Numbered from the stretch's first letter, positions 26,818-34,695 are shown. The stretch is 64,000 nucleotides of DNA from an uncultured Acidobacteriaceae bacterium (GCA_937879855.1 CALFMO010000043.1:186001-250000), one strand, 5' to 3'. Translations and numbers: made by a program. The notes: generated from the letters alone by a model not told the origin.

Positions 26818-26845
26818 GGGGGCTCGCAAGAGTACCCCCTTTTTT
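26818..26845 (+). terminator. Terminator of the TonB-dependent receptor gene
   Basis: GGGGG-CTC-GCAA-GAG-TA-CCCCC then six T residues. The stem has a two-base bulge. It lies 25 bases after the receptor stop codon and 45 bases before attL. Confidence 0.8.
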
Positions 26846-26889
26846 GTACACGGAACTTGTGTGCTGTATGAGTTTGTGCGAGAGATAAG

Positions 26890-26935
26890 ATGGTAGCCCC
26901 GGGCAGAGTCGAACTGCCGACCTTCGGTTTAGGAA
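26890..26935. repeat. attL: 46-bp copy of the tRNA-Arg 3' half
   Basis: Sequence from the CCA end through the anticodon loop of tRNA-Arg(CCT), identical to 37239-37284. The 5' half of the tRNA is absent after 26936, so this is a tRNA fragment and the left attachment site: the original 3' end displaced by integration. Confidence 0.92.
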
Positions 26936-27017
26936 TTCTCTGAACTGTCGTGACACCATGTAATATCAGTGACATACGGTGCTATGAGGTGACGTGAGGT
27001 GATGTGAAATTACGTGA

Positions 27018-27049
27018 TTGGACGATTTTTGGACACCAGTTTGGACACC
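27018..27049. repeat. TTGGAC repeats near the left end of the element
   Basis: TTGGACGAT at 27018, TTGGACACC at 27029 and TTGGACACC at 27041 recur with 11-12 base spacing. The same unit occurs as a pair at the right end (37182 and 37193, 11 bases apart) and at 31971 and 31982. They are candidate arm-type integrase binding sites. Confidence 0.5.
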
Positions 27050-27069
27050 TTGTTAGCGGACAGAACAAC

Positions 27070-27459
27070 ATGAGTGCCTTAGAGCCAACACGGTCGAATG
27101 TGGAAATACTCCGTTGTCCAGTAGGGCACGCTCTCAAGGTTGGCTTGCGTCGAGAGTCTGTCGAATCGGAATGGGTTCCTGCCTTTTTGTGCGTCCAGTG
27201 CAACGCATCGTATGGATATATTCCACTTCCTAGCGGGCTAGTAGTGAAGATTGCAGTTGCGCACCTGAACTCTTCCCGTACTGGCGTTGGATTACGCAAC
27301 AACTACACTTGCCCCAACGGTCACGACTACACTATTGGAGTTGATCTCACTTACAACACACCTGCTTTCATCTGTGAAACTTGTGGCACGGCAAGCATGG
27401 TGGTGCGCGACGAATTGACTGGGGAAACTGCAACACTCGAATTTCTTGGAGAAAACTGA
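27070..27459 (+). CDS. Double zinc-ribbon-like protein of unknown function
   Basis: A 129-residue protein made of two similar halves. Each begins with a Cys-x2-3-GH unit (CPVGHALKVGL; CPNGHDYTIGV) and ends with CxxC (FLCVQCNASY; FICETCGTAS), so each half could hold one zinc ion. The duplication suggests a nucleic-acid or protein adaptor. I do not recognise a named family. The internal ATG at 27070 is chosen because the upstream extension is encoded by the TTGGAC repeats. It is the first gene inside attL and one of few read rightwards in the element. Confidence 0.6.
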   Translation: MSALEPTRSNVEILRCPVGHALKVGLRRESVESEWVPAFLCVQCNASYGYIPLPSGLVVKIAVAHLNSSRTGVGLRNNYTCPNGHDYTIGVDLTYNTPAFICETCGTASMVVRDELTGETATLEFLGEN

Positions 27460-27470
27460 AAGGAGAAGGA

Positions 27471-27644
27471 TTAACGCTTCTTTCCTGCCTTCTTCCGGCG
27501 AGCCGTCGCCGCCGCCTTCGATGCCTTCGTAGCAATTTCCTTCCGCCGCGCTGCTGATAGTTTCTTGGCCCGCGCCTTACCGCCCAGACTCGCAATTTTG
27601 CGTGCGTAAGCTGCGATAGCGTCTTGGATTTCGTCCTGATCCAT
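27471..27644 (-). CDS. Small basic Lys/Ala-rich protein
   Basis: A 57-residue peptide beginning MDQDEIQDAIAAYARKIASL, followed by GGKARAKKLSAARRKEIATK and a Lys/Arg/Ala tail ending KKAGKKR. The GGxARAKxLSxxRRxEIA phrase recurs in small proteins of phages and plasmids and looks DNA-binding, histone-tail-like in composition. GGCGAGAA lies upstream of the ATG. Convergent with the zinc-ribbon gene, only 11 bases away. Confidence 0.6.
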   Translation of the reverse strand: MDQDEIQDAIAAYARKIASLGGKARAKKLSAARRKEIATKASKAAATARRKKAGKKR

Positions 27645-27808
27645 TTCTCGCCGAAAATGCTAGCAGGACGTACCCTTGACACCTTGCTCAGCAAGGTGCA
27701 CTATTGTGCGGACATTTTAGGCAGCGCTCCCCCCACAACACAACGGGCTGAGTAGGTGTTCACGCACCCGCCCAGCCCTAACCAAAAAGGAAAGGATGAG
27801 TTTCCCCA

Positions 27809-28000
27809 ATGGCTGACAATGAGCATATCGCAAACGCATTAACCACACTCACCGACGATTCTGAATATGTCCATGATGCACTGCTGAGACTCGGTTTTAT
27901 ATGCGAGTTTGGCGACCTAACAACACACGACATGCAGCGAGTTTTGATATTCGCCGCTTATCTCAAGGCTGGCGCTACGCCCGAATATTGGGAGTCTTGA
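27809..28000 (+). CDS. Small hypothetical protein of the mobile element
   Basis: A 63-residue acidic helical protein (MADNEHIANALTTLTDDSEY, then VHDALLRLGFICEFGDLTTH). It has no recognisable domain. GGAAAGGATGAG lies just upstream, partly as a six-codon mini-frame, so the start is likely. The 3' end overlaps the convergent 153-residue gene by about 43 bases, which is unusual and lowers confidence slightly. Confidence 0.5.
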   Translation: MADNEHIANALTTLTDDSEYVHDALLRLGFICEFGDLTTHDMQRVLIFAAYLKAGATPEYWES

Positions 28001-28419
28001 ATCGTGAGAGGGCGTTCAACGTCCGATGGCGTGCTAGCGTAAGTATGCAGCGCGAGATGCAAGTCAACCGGAGACTGCGACATACTAGGATCGTTGCGCC
28101 ATTCGTTACCGGGACCAACAGGATAAATTCCTTCCTGACGATTCGGAAAACTCGGAGTGCGATTAATCCACGTGTGGCCGGGATTCTGTTGCATGAACTG
28201 CAATTCTTCACTCTGGGGAGCGCGGGAAATAACAGTTCCGCCCATCGACTGCGCTGTCTGTACCTGATCGGCTGGAATGTAGCGACTCTGGCCTTGAGGA
28301 TCGCGGACGATTGCAACAGGCATACCGCCCGCTGATAGCGCAGCGCCTAACTGATCTTGCGGGATGGAATGCACTTGCTGATCCGTGCCTAGAATCGGAA
28401 CTGTTCCAACCGTGCTCAC
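27958..28419 (-). CDS. Hypothetical phage-like protein (last gene of the leftward module)
   Basis: A 153-residue protein rich in Pro, Gln and Gly, with a repeated style IPQDQLGAALSAGG ... IPADQVQTAQSMGG. These two imperfect copies of about 28 residues suggest a small beta-rich domain duplication with VPILGTDQQVHSIP and PVAIVRDPQGQSRYIP as strands. The start overlaps the stop of the preceding 529-residue gene by four bases (ATGA), so the two are coupled. Function unknown; perhaps a virion or cell-surface component. Confidence 0.6.
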   Translation of the reverse strand: MSTVGTVPILGTDQQVHSIPQDQLGAALSAGGMPVAIVRDPQGQSRYIPADQVQTAQSMGGTVISRAPQSEELQFMQQNPGHTWINRTPSFPNRQEGIYPVGPGNEWRNDPSMSQSPVDLHLALHTYASTPSDVERPLTIQDSQYSGVAPALR

Positions 28420-30005
28420 TGTGGCGCTCCCGCTACCGGGAAATTATTCCAGTTGAAACCTGACGCGCCGATGGTTTGCGCTGTTCCCGTCTGAGGTTTG
28501 CTTCTGATCGGTACCGTATCAATCCCCGGCAATCGCGGAATGCCCTGTCTCAGCATATCCACGTTCTGAGTAAAGGCCGCGAGCCTCTGGCGAGCTAAGG
28601 CGGAATTCGTTTCGAATCCCGGTACTGTGGCCTGTAGCGCGTTGATCTGCGCTTCGTTCGCCCTGGCCGATCCGGTTAGAACCTTTTGCAGACCCATTGC
28701 AGATTCGCGCAAGCTGAGAGTGTTAACTACATAGTCTTTCGTCTTTTGCGTTGCGTCCGCCATGTTCGATGAATTGGCAAGGCTGTTAGCCCATCCCATC
28801 GGAAGCTGAGTTCCGAATGCGCCAAGCTTTAATTGACTTTCCCCTTGAGATAGAGCCCAATTGATTAACAATCGCTGTTTTTCGTTCTGGTCTAGTGCGT
28901 CTGCGGAATCGAGAACATTGTTACTCTTGACTGCGACATCATTTAGCACTCTGGTGTCGTGCGTATCGTTTCGAATGTCTGTTTCCTTGACTCCGCGAAT
29001 TCCAGTCATCCCGCTCTGTTGCGCTTGCGTCTGAGTCGTTAGCACCGTCGATTTTGAAACAGGGTCGTAGGCATACACAGGCTGATTCATCCCACGAAGC
29101 AGCGCTTGCTGTTGCTGCGCCTGCAATTTCGCTAGACCTGTAGCGCGTCCCGTCTCGCTGATCGGAGAAAGCTGTTTGATCGGGTTATAGTTCTTATCTA
29201 CCAGCCATTGACCCTTACCCGCTCCCGATCCATCCTGCCCATAGTCGAAAATTTTCGTCTGTCCCGCCGCTGACAAGTCTTTCAAGGCCGCGAAGTCTGC
29301 GCTGGTAAGTTGATGCCCTGCATACTGCGCTGCCAGATCGTCAGGAACTCCAAGCGATTTCAAATCAGCCGCACTCATCGCCGGATGAATAGTAGTCGCT
29401 GCCTGCTGTCCCGCGTTTACCGCTTGCTGTTCTGCCTGCAATCTCAAAGGCTGCATCTGAGACTCGAAGGCAGTGTTTTGCGTCATCTGATTTGTTAGCG
29501 CGTCACGATAGCGCTGTAGTCCCTGCATCTGTTCCCACTGGTTCGCAAACTGCGTAATCGTGGCGAGATGTTGCATCACTTGATCGTGCCTGACATCTGG
29601 CGGGGTTAGCCCTGCCTCTACCATCATTGACGAACCCGCACCCTTGAAGAAACTTTGTAGCAGTCCCTTGACTCCGCTTTTCGGTTCCTGTGGCGCGGTC
29701 TGTTGCGCTCTGGCTTGATAGTCCTGAATTATCGGAGTGTAAGGGTTATCCGGAGAGAATCCACCCTGTTGCTGGGGCTGTTGTTGCGGTTGAGGCTGTC
29801 GAAAGGTCTGCGATGCCTGATTCTCTAAGTCATTCGTCCCGCTGAGAGGGATACCAGCGCCGCCATAGTTAGTATTCTGAGGCAGAACGGTAGCCTGCGT
29901 TGAATCAGACGAAGTAGTCGGAACCTGCGGAACCTGAGAAGTAGAATCAGGCTGTGAGTTCCATGCTGCTAATGCCGTTTGTCCGTATCCGCCGTAACCA
30001 CCCAT
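28416..30005 (-). CDS. Gln-rich phage-associated protein, possible internal virion/ejection protein
   Basis: A 529-residue protein with no signal peptide and a strikingly Gln-rich composition (QPQPQQQPQQQGGFSPDNPY). Residues 1-90 are disordered. The middle is helical with many Gln, and the last ~130 residues (SLRESAMGLQKVLTGSARAN, then EAQINALQATVPGFETNSAL) resemble the helical ends of phage DNA-ejection or internal proteins. That resemblance is by impression only. It starts with Gly/Tyr repeats (MGGYGGYGQT). It is the largest gene of the leftward late-like module and coupled to the next by ATGA. Confidence 0.65.
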   Translation of the reverse strand: MGGYGGYGQTALAAWNSQPDSTSQVPQVPTTSSDSTQATVLPQNTNYGGAGIPLSGTNDLENQASQTFRQPQPQQQPQQQGGFSPDNPYTPIIQDYQARAQQTAPQEPKSGVKGLLQSFFKGAGSSMMVEAGLTPPDVRHDQVMQHLATITQFANQWEQMQGLQRYRDALTNQMTQNTAFESQMQPLRLQAEQQAVNAGQQAATTIHPAMSAADLKSLGVPDDLAAQYAGHQLTSADFAALKDLSAAGQTKIFDYGQDGSGAGKGQWLVDKNYNPIKQLSPISETGRATGLAKLQAQQQQALLRGMNQPVYAYDPVSKSTVLTTQTQAQQSGMTGIRGVKETDIRNDTHDTRVLNDVAVKSNNVLDSADALDQNEKQRLLINWALSQGESQLKLGAFGTQLPMGWANSLANSSNMADATQKTKDYVVNTLSLRESAMGLQKVLTGSARANEAQINALQATVPGFETNSALARQRLAAFTQNVDMLRQGIPRLPGIDTVPIRSKPQTGTAQTIGASGFNWNNFPVAGAPQ

Positions 30006-30043
30006 GAATTCACCTTAGCGGGCAATTCGCCGCCTCTCTACTT

Positions 30044-30436
30044 TCAGGCTGGCCCCGTTTTGCCGTCGCCGGGATTTTTCTTGTCAGGGTGCGGGGGTGT
30101 CCATTGTTCGCTCTGCTCATGGCAAACCCTGCTCCCGATGGTATAGGGGCTATTCATCAAAAACTGCTGTAGCTCTGCAAAGGCGCTGCCGCTGGCTTCT
30201 TCTGACTGGCCTTGCGGATCAGGATTCTTGTCTTGCGAGAACATGCGATTGCCCGCGTCATAGCCGTAGCCGAATTGATTGGGATAGTTCTCCGGCGAGA
30301 CATCCCCATTTAACGGTGCCTGTGATCCGCCTTGGCCGTACTCTCCCGCTTGTCCTTGGTTTGCCTGTTGACGTTCTCCGGACATATCCTTGCCGCTGTC
30401 CAGCCGAAAATCTGTGTAATCGCTTGGTGTTGGCAT
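30044..30436 (-). CDS. Hypothetical Gln/Gly-rich protein
   Basis: A 130-residue hydrophilic protein rich in Gln, Gly, Asn, Pro and Asp, predicted to be disordered (MSGERQQANQGQAGEYGQGG, then GSQAPLNGDVSPENYPNQFG). No membrane segment, no domain. It lies in series with similarly Gln-rich proteins, suggesting one functional module. Its start lies five bases after the stop of the 32-residue proline-rich peptide gene. Confidence 0.55.
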   Translation of the reverse strand: MPTPSDYTDFRLDSGKDMSGERQQANQGQAGEYGQGGSQAPLNGDVSPENYPNQFGYGYDAGNRMFSQDKNPDPQGQSEEASGSAFAELQQFLMNSPYTIGSRVCHEQSEQWTPPHPDKKNPGDGKTGPA

Positions 30437-30440
30437 CTGG

Positions 30441-30539
30441 TTAACTCGCTTTCTGTTTTGGTGGTTGGGGTGGTTTCGGTTTCGGACTAGGCTTCGGGTC
30501 TTTCACCTGTCCGGGTTTATCGTGCATCCTGTATTCCAT
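30441..30539 (-). CDS. 32-residue proline-rich peptide
   Basis: MEYRMHDKPGQVKDPKPSPK followed by PKPPQPPKQKAS. Spacing supports translation: the preceding gene stops at 30543-30545 and GAAGGAAAT lies just upstream of the ATG. The Pro/Lys composition would give an extended basic strand. It may be a spacer in the operon or a small structural peptide. No homologue recognised. Confidence 0.4.
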   Translation of the reverse strand: MEYRMHDKPGQVKDPKPSPKPKPPQPPKQKAS

Positions 30540-30542
30540 CGT

Positions 30543-30947
30543 TCAATTTCCTTCCCGCGCATTCTGCGCTGTTGGTTCATCCTTCGTGCATTTCGGCCAT
30601 GGCTGGAAAGTATCATTCTCGGTTAACGTGGTAGTCCAGCCGTCTTTATCCTTTACCCAAGTTATCCCTTCGTGTTTCCCTGAGATGTCCAAACATCCCC
30701 GATCCAAGTACTGCAGCCTGCAGAGAACATATCCCGCCTTTGGTTTGTATTGCTCTACATGGTTGCTAGGGCAGAAGTCCGCTCTAAATGGTCCCGTTTG
30801 CGGACTATTCAGATTCCATGCGTCCTTACTCAACACCTTATCGAGATACACTCCATAGAACACGTACCGATGAGAGTCAGGAACCAAGTAGCGCCCCGCT
30901 ACTATGCCAAGCCCGAACACGAAACAAAACAAGACTGGTGCAAACAT
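30543..30947 (-). CDS. Single-pass membrane protein with Cys-rich extracytoplasmic domain
   Basis: A 134-residue protein: one N-terminal transmembrane segment (MFAPVLFCFVFGLGIVAGRY), then a soluble domain with several Cys (ADFCPSNHVEQYKPKAGYVLC, YLDRGCLDISG, PWPKCTKDEP) that could form disulfides outside the membrane. I place the start at the ATG of 30945-30947, behind AAAGGG. A longer reading of the frame would overlap the neighbouring 74-residue gene over its whole length in a second frame. Function unknown; the position next to an XhlA-like gene suggests a lysis or envelope role. Confidence 0.6.
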   Translation of the reverse strand: MFAPVLFCFVFGLGIVAGRYLVPDSHRYVFYGVYLDKVLSKDAWNLNSPQTGPFRADFCPSNHVEQYKPKAGYVLCRLQYLDRGCLDISGKHEGITWVKDKDGWTTTLTENDTFQPWPKCTKDEPTAQNAREGN

Positions 30948-30957
30948 CGACCACCCT

Positions 30958-31182
30958 TTACCTTTTATAGTGCGTCCCTTCGAGCGCTGAGACTCTTTCG
31001 CATAATTCGGAGTGATCCCTTCGTGCGTCTTTAATTTCAGTCTCCTGAGCATCTTGCCGCTTCTCCAAACCTGTAAGAGTACGATCAATAAGATAGCCAA
31101 GAATCCCGAGTAGCGTAGCAACCACCCAAGGCCAGCCGATGCCGGAGAGTTGATCGTCAGCAAATAGAAAAACTGCATTCAT
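30958..31182 (-). CDS. Small membrane protein with coiled coil, XhlA-like
   Basis: A 74-residue protein: a short N-terminus, a transmembrane segment (IGWPWVVATLLGILGYLI) and a charged helix LTGLEKRQDAQETEIKDARR ending in SALEGTHYKR. This arrangement is typical of phage hemolysin XhlA or spanin-like accessory lysis proteins. The ATG at 31180-31182 gives the natural start; the frame extends upstream without membrane character. The next gene begins 10 bases after its stop. Confidence 0.6.
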   Translation of the reverse strand: MNAVFLFADDQLSGIGWPWVVATLLGILGYLIDRTLTGLEKRQDAQETEIKDARRDHSELCERVSALEGTHYKR

Positions 31183-31207
31183 CGCCCTCTGGCCAGAGTC
31201 ACGGGCA

Positions 31208-31411
31208 TTACTCCCAGTCCTGCGAAAACTTAACGTCTTGCTGAATAGATTGAAGGTACTGCTGATACCTGCTAGGCCAGCTTGGCGTACCGTCATTTGG
31301 CCCCGGATGCGGCAGAGCCGTTGCCGGGATGACTATGCATCCCTGCGTATGCCCGGAAACACTAGATTGAGTGTTTCCCACCTTCGTTAACTTCTTGTTT
31401 GCTAGCGCCAA
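31208..31411 (-). CDS. Small hypothetical protein with TTG start
   Basis: A 67-residue protein (MALANKKLTKVGNTQSSVSG, then HTQGCIVIPATALPHPGPND) with no known domain. The TTG start at 31409-31411 is preceded by GGGGGAAC, a plausible ribosome-binding site, and there is no alternative ATG. Evidence is moderate: compact operon position between the XhlA-like gene and the next small gene. Confidence 0.4.
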   Translation of the reverse strand: MALANKKLTKVGNTQSSVSGHTQGCIVIPATALPHPGPNDGTPSWPSRYQQYLQSIQQDVKFSQDWE

Positions 31412-31582
31412 TGTTCCCCCTTACTGCCCGCTGCCCCAACAATGAGTGTGCGTTAAGGCATTGTCAATAGCCCGCATACGGAGGAACTAACTGATATGTT
31501 TTTAGGAATCAGGCGCGTAGCCAGCGGGCGCGATGCCGAGGCCGGGGGTGAGGCTGCCGGGGGCTATCGGAAGGTACCGGGA

Positions 31583-31852
31583 TCAGAGCGTTGCTTTTGT
31601 TTGTGGCCGCGCATGTGGCTCAAGTTCGGCGCGGGCCTGCACTGCTAATTCTCGGCGTGACTCGGCATAGGAGCGAAGGGGTTGGGTTGAGTGCGAGCGC
31701 AATTCCCGATACTCACGGCCTACCCAGGCATCGTATGACGCTGCAGGCCACTGGAAACGCCGACAAGTGGCAACATACACGCCGTAGTCAATGTCAAGCT
31801 GGCTGGCTATCTTGTCGCCAATTGCGGGAGACGGAACGCGGATAGGTTCCAT
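31583..31852 (-). CDS. Hypothetical protein of the mobile element
   Basis: An 89-residue hydrophilic protein (MEPIRVPSPAIGDKIASQLD, then IDYGVYVATCRRFQWPAASY), helical in its second half (YAESRRELAVQARAELEPHA). No known domain. It opens the leftward late-like group after the non-coding, repeat-bearing region of 31853-32368. A ribosome-binding site is not obvious, so confidence is limited. Confidence 0.4.
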   Translation of the reverse strand: MEPIRVPSPAIGDKIASQLDIDYGVYVATCRRFQWPAASYDAWVGREYRELRSHSTQPLRSYAESRRELAVQARAELEPHARPQTKATL

Positions 31853-32368
31853 GAATCACCCCTGTTTTGGAGTGGGTCGGGAACGCCGATCCGCGCTCGC
31901 GGAGGTACTGCGTCAAGCGCGTTATAGCGCAAGTCAGGTTGCTACGCAATAGCCCATAATCAATGGTGACTTGGACATCTGTTGGACACTTAGGCCGTAA
32001 GTTATTGATACGACTACGGCAAATCTTGAACAGCGGTTACGCTAACCGATGTCTCAACACAATCGGAGAAACCTGACTCTTTCTGCGAGCGCGAGCGAAC
32101 TGCGCGGGCGTGCTTTTCACCGTTGTACACCGTTCATTTGCATCCTTGTTTTGCCGCTGCGGTCCAACAAAGGGTGAGAACGTAGACTCTGAGACGGAGA
32201 AGGAAGAATTCAGCAAGATTTCAGAACGTTGCCTGTATGTGTAAATCATGAATTCTTGAATTCTTGCCCTAACCTATAGATATATATAGAATTACTCTTC
32301 ATATTCTCCCCTGTATACAGCAAGAATTCATTAGAGAGGTATAGAGGGGCAAAAGTGAATTCTTGGTG
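31853..32368. other. Non-coding control region of the mobile element
   Basis: About 515 bases between the helicase stop and the next gene. It holds a TTGGACA pair (31971 and 31982, 11 bases apart) and an AT-rich segment with iteron-like GAATTCTTG copies (32250-32365). A 70-codon frame at 32037-32249 has no ribosome-binding site or plausible composition and is not accepted. Likely the replication origin and/or promoter of the leftward late-like genes. Confidence 0.5.
32250..32365. repeat. Iteron-like GAATTCTTG repeats around an AT-rich core (candidate origin)
   Basis: Direct copies of GAATTCTTG at 32250-32258, 32258-32266 and 32357-32365, with one inverted copy (CAAGAATTC) at 32321-32329. Between them lies an A/T-rich stretch around 32275-32315 (ATAGATATATATAGAATTA). 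The group sits immediately downstream of the helicase stop (32369). The arrangement resembles an origin with initiator-binding repeats next to a melting region. Confidence 0.45.
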
Positions 32369-33484
32369 TTAGTTCGGCCAGGACCAAAACCACTGATTGG
32401 CGATTCGTTCGGAAACGATGCCGAGGGTTTTTCTGGCGCGGAACAGTGTCGCCTGACTGATGCCGAAATCTTCTCTCGCCTTTTCTAGTAATGGGTCGGA
32501 GTGGTGAGTTCCTTCGAGTGGCAGGTTTTCTTTCAGGAACGAGACTGCCCGATTTTCCTTCTTGGTGTCCTTGTCTTCCTGTGCGGCGAGAATGCTTTCA
32601 ATCGAGGCGTTGGACACATCCAGATATTTAATCCGCGCCTGATCGGTGTCGCTACTGCCAATAGTGACTTTAGCGCTTTCTGTGGCGAATCGGAGACCGG
32701 GAAACTTGCCCAGGTTCTTTTTCGATTGCAGCATCTCGCGGACATTTTCATCGTCTTGTGATTTGACGAAACTCCAAGCCATGCGAAGACAGCCAACCGC
32801 GCCCACGGCCCCGATTGCTTTGTGCATGGCGCTTCGGCCTTCGGTTTTCGAATGATGCATGATGACCACCACGGCAATGCTCAAATCTTGCGCCATTGTG
32901 ACCACGGGCATCAGAACGGCGCGAACTTCCTGCTCCTTCATGAGATTCCTAGAGCCAAGGTATTTACTAAGCGGATCAATCACTAATAGCTTGATGGCAG
33001 GGTTTGAGTTGATTTTCTCCCGAATCACACATAAGTCTGATTCAAGGGTCAACTGCCGTTCTTCCTCAAGTTCTTCCTCGTCATCGAACATCCGAACAGT
33101 GTCAACCAAGTGAATTCTGTTTAGGTCCGCTCCGGCTGCCATGAGCCGAGGAACGATAATCGTTTGCGGATCGTCTTCCGTAGACAGAAGAATGCTTTCT
33201 AGTGGCCCGTGGACGTTCGCCGCGCCGTCAAGAAACGGGAGCCCACGCGAAAGCCGCGCCATCAAATCGAGACTCAACAGGCTCTTTCCCATGTCCGGAT
33301 CACCTAAGAAGGCAGTACCGAACTTGAGCGGGACACGCTGCGGCCACAGGAAAAGCAGTGTCTCTGGTTTGACTTCTGCGCACGTCTGCCAGTTCGCAAC
33401 CTTGTGCGTAGCCAGTTTTTTCTTCTTGGTGGGAGTAATCACCGAAGCGTCAAAAGAAAGACTAGGAATCGAAACTCCATTCAT
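32369..33484 (-). CDS. RepA-like AAA ATPase (replicative helicase type)
   Basis: A 371-residue RecA-fold ATPase of the AAA_25/RepA group: Walker A GDPDMGKS at residues 61-68, STEDDPQTI after the second strand, Walker B LLVIDPLSKYLG around 166-177 (Asp170), then VVVIMHHSK near 206-213. The fold matches hexameric helicases of plasmids, ICEs and phages that unwind DNA in concert with a primase. The C-terminal ~70 residues carry a winged-helix-like stretch (EKAREDFGISQATLFRARKTLG). Its start overlaps the stop of the primase-type gene by four bases (ATGA), confirming a replication operon. Confidence 0.85.
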   Translation of the reverse strand: MNGVSIPSLSFDASVITPTKKKKLATHKVANWQTCAEVKPETLLFLWPQRVPLKFGTAFLGDPDMGKSLLSLDLMARLSRGLPFLDGAANVHGPLESILLSTEDDPQTIIVPRLMAAGADLNRIHLVDTVRMFDDEEELEEERQLTLESDLCVIREKINSNPAIKLLVIDPLSKYLGSRNLMKEQEVRAVLMPVVTMAQDLSIAVVVIMHHSKTEGRSAMHKAIGAVGAVGCLRMAWSFVKSQDDENVREMLQSKKNLGKFPGLRFATESAKVTIGSSDTDQARIKYLDVSNASIESILAAQEDKDTKKENRAVSFLKENLPLEGTHHSDPLLEKAREDFGISQATLFRARKTLGIVSERIANQWFWSWPN

Positions 33485-34038
33485 GCAGCCTCAATTCCCG
33501 CGAGTTCGCGATAGATGCGTTCCTGTTCGCGGATTTCCTCGTGCAATAGGGCCATGCTTGCCCAAAGCTTTTCATCCTCTGGCGCTGCCTCTAGTTCTGC
33601 CGCTGCCATGCGATAGATTTCTTCGAGGGTGTGTAGCCAATCACGCTCCCTGATTCGTTCCTGCCTCGCCGCGTCCTTTGCGTCTATCTCTTCCTGCCGC
33701 TTGCGTTCTCTCGTTCGTCGCTCTTGAGCTATTCGCGCCTGATCTGCCTCGGAGCCGCCGACCCAAGCGCCCAGAGATTCGCAAGCTGCGCGAAAACTCA
33801 TGTGATCGCGTTCCATGAGAAAAGCAACGATGTCGCCGCCTTTTTTCTGGCAACCGTGGCAATAAAACGCGCCATGAGAAACATTGACGGATAGCGATTG
33901 CTTGCTTTTCGATTCGTGCCAAGGGCAATTACACTTCGCCCACCCGTCGCGACTTGGCCGCGACAGCCTAGGGAATTCCCGCCGATAGAAGGAAGACGCT
34001 GGAGGTAGCAGAGTCTTGTCAAAATGGCACGTCTGCAT
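33481..34038 (-). CDS. CHC2 zinc-finger protein, primase-type
   Basis: A 185-residue protein. Near the N-terminus it has the DnaG-type CHC2 zinc finger: CPWHESKSKQSLSVN... FYCHGCQKKGGDIVAFLM, with Cys-x2-His and Cys-x2-Cys ligands, followed by the conserved RAACESLGAW. The rest (about 90-185) is a charged helix with repeated RERKRQEEIDAKDAARQERI, lacking a TOPRIM catalytic domain. It may therefore bind template as a partial primase or loader and rely on another factor. The ATG at 34038 gives the shortest natural protein, overlapping the ssb stop by about 20 bases. Confidence 0.75.
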   Translation of the reverse strand: MQTCHFDKTLLPPASSFYRREFPRLSRPSRDGWAKCNCPWHESKSKQSLSVNVSHGAFYCHGCQKKGGDIVAFLMERDHMSFRAACESLGAWVGGSEADQARIAQERRTRERKRQEEIDAKDAARQERIRERDWLHTLEEIYRMAAAELEAAPEDEKLWASMALLHEEIREQERIYRELAGIEAA

Positions 34039-34468
34039 CCGACACCTCCAAGCCGTGAACGTTCTTAATCGGCTCGCTCGTCGGCGGCGACAAGATCGCT
34101 TTAGCTGCTGCGGTCCCGCCTTTGCGTGATTCTTGTGGCTTGGTTTGATCTGGCGGCGTATCCGGCGCATCGGATGGAAGCGAAATCTGGAAGGCTACAA
34201 TCTCCGTGATGTACTTCTTTTCGCCCGTTTGCTTATCATCCCAAGAGCGAGTTTGCAGACGCCCGACAACCTTGACGAAATCGCCTTTCTTTAACTGCGC
34301 AACTTTCTCGGCAAGCTGTTCCCATGCTGTCACGCGATGAAATTCCGCATAGTCCTGATACTTGGTCAATACTGTGAGGTTCGCCACGCACTTCCCTGTC
34401 GGCGTATACCTGACTATCGGGTCTTTGGCTAAACTGCCGTGCAAATGGACTTCGTTTTTGAAGTTCAT
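34019..34468 (-). CDS. ssb: Single-stranded DNA-binding protein
   Basis: A 149-residue SSB with the OB fold (NEVHLHGSLAKDPIVRYTPT, then FHRVTAWEQLAEKVAQLKKG and VVGRLQTRSWDDK). It has a flexible linker and the acidic C-terminal tip DADVPF that recruits partner enzymes. It protects ssDNA during replication of the element. The operon is tight: its start overlaps the preceding gene by four bases, and its stop overlaps the primase-type gene. This is an element-borne copy; a chromosomal ssb is expected elsewhere. Confidence 0.93.
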   Translation of the reverse strand: MNFKNEVHLHGSLAKDPIVRYTPTGKCVANLTVLTKYQDYAEFHRVTAWEQLAEKVAQLKKGDFVKVVGRLQTRSWDDKQTGEKKYITEIVAFQISLPSDAPDTPPDQTKPQESRKGGTAAAKAILSPPTSEPIKNVHGLEVSDADVPF

Positions 34469-34695
34469 AGTTTGGCCCCTGTGCCAGTAAGGCAGGCTTC
34501 AATCTGGCGGGCAGCGGCAGCGAGAGTTTCAAGGCGCTTACGCTCGTGAGACGCTTCCGAAGTTTGGGCAAGGTCTTCAAGGCCGTCCGCTAATCGTTGC
34601 GCGAGGGCGCGGTAATTGGCGTATGGGTCGCCGCTTCTGATGCGGCCTATTGACGGATGGCGGGCCGCGATGGATGATGGACTTACTTCGAGCAT
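34465..34695 (-). CDS. Small hypothetical protein upstream of ssb
   Basis: A 76-residue helical protein (MLEVSPSSIAARHPSIGRIR, then GDPYANYRALAQRLADGLED). No known domain. GGAGG nine bases upstream of the ATG at 34693-34695 makes the start convincing, and the stop overlaps the ssb start (ATGA). The gene is therefore translated with the replication module; a regulatory or accessory role is possible. Confidence 0.6.
   Translation of the reverse strand: MLEVSPSSIAARHPSIGRIRSGDPYANYRALAQRLADGLEDLAQTSEASHERKRLETLAAAARQIEACLTGTGAKL

Noticed and set aside
30948..31178. N-terminal extension of the Cys-rich membrane protein over the 74-residue gene.
   Set aside because: It would be read in a second frame across the whole XhlA-like gene; a good ribosome-binding site stands before the shorter start.
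32037..32249. 70-codon minus-strand frame in the element's control region.
   Set aside because: No ribosome-binding site and an unlikely composition; overlaps the candidate iterons.
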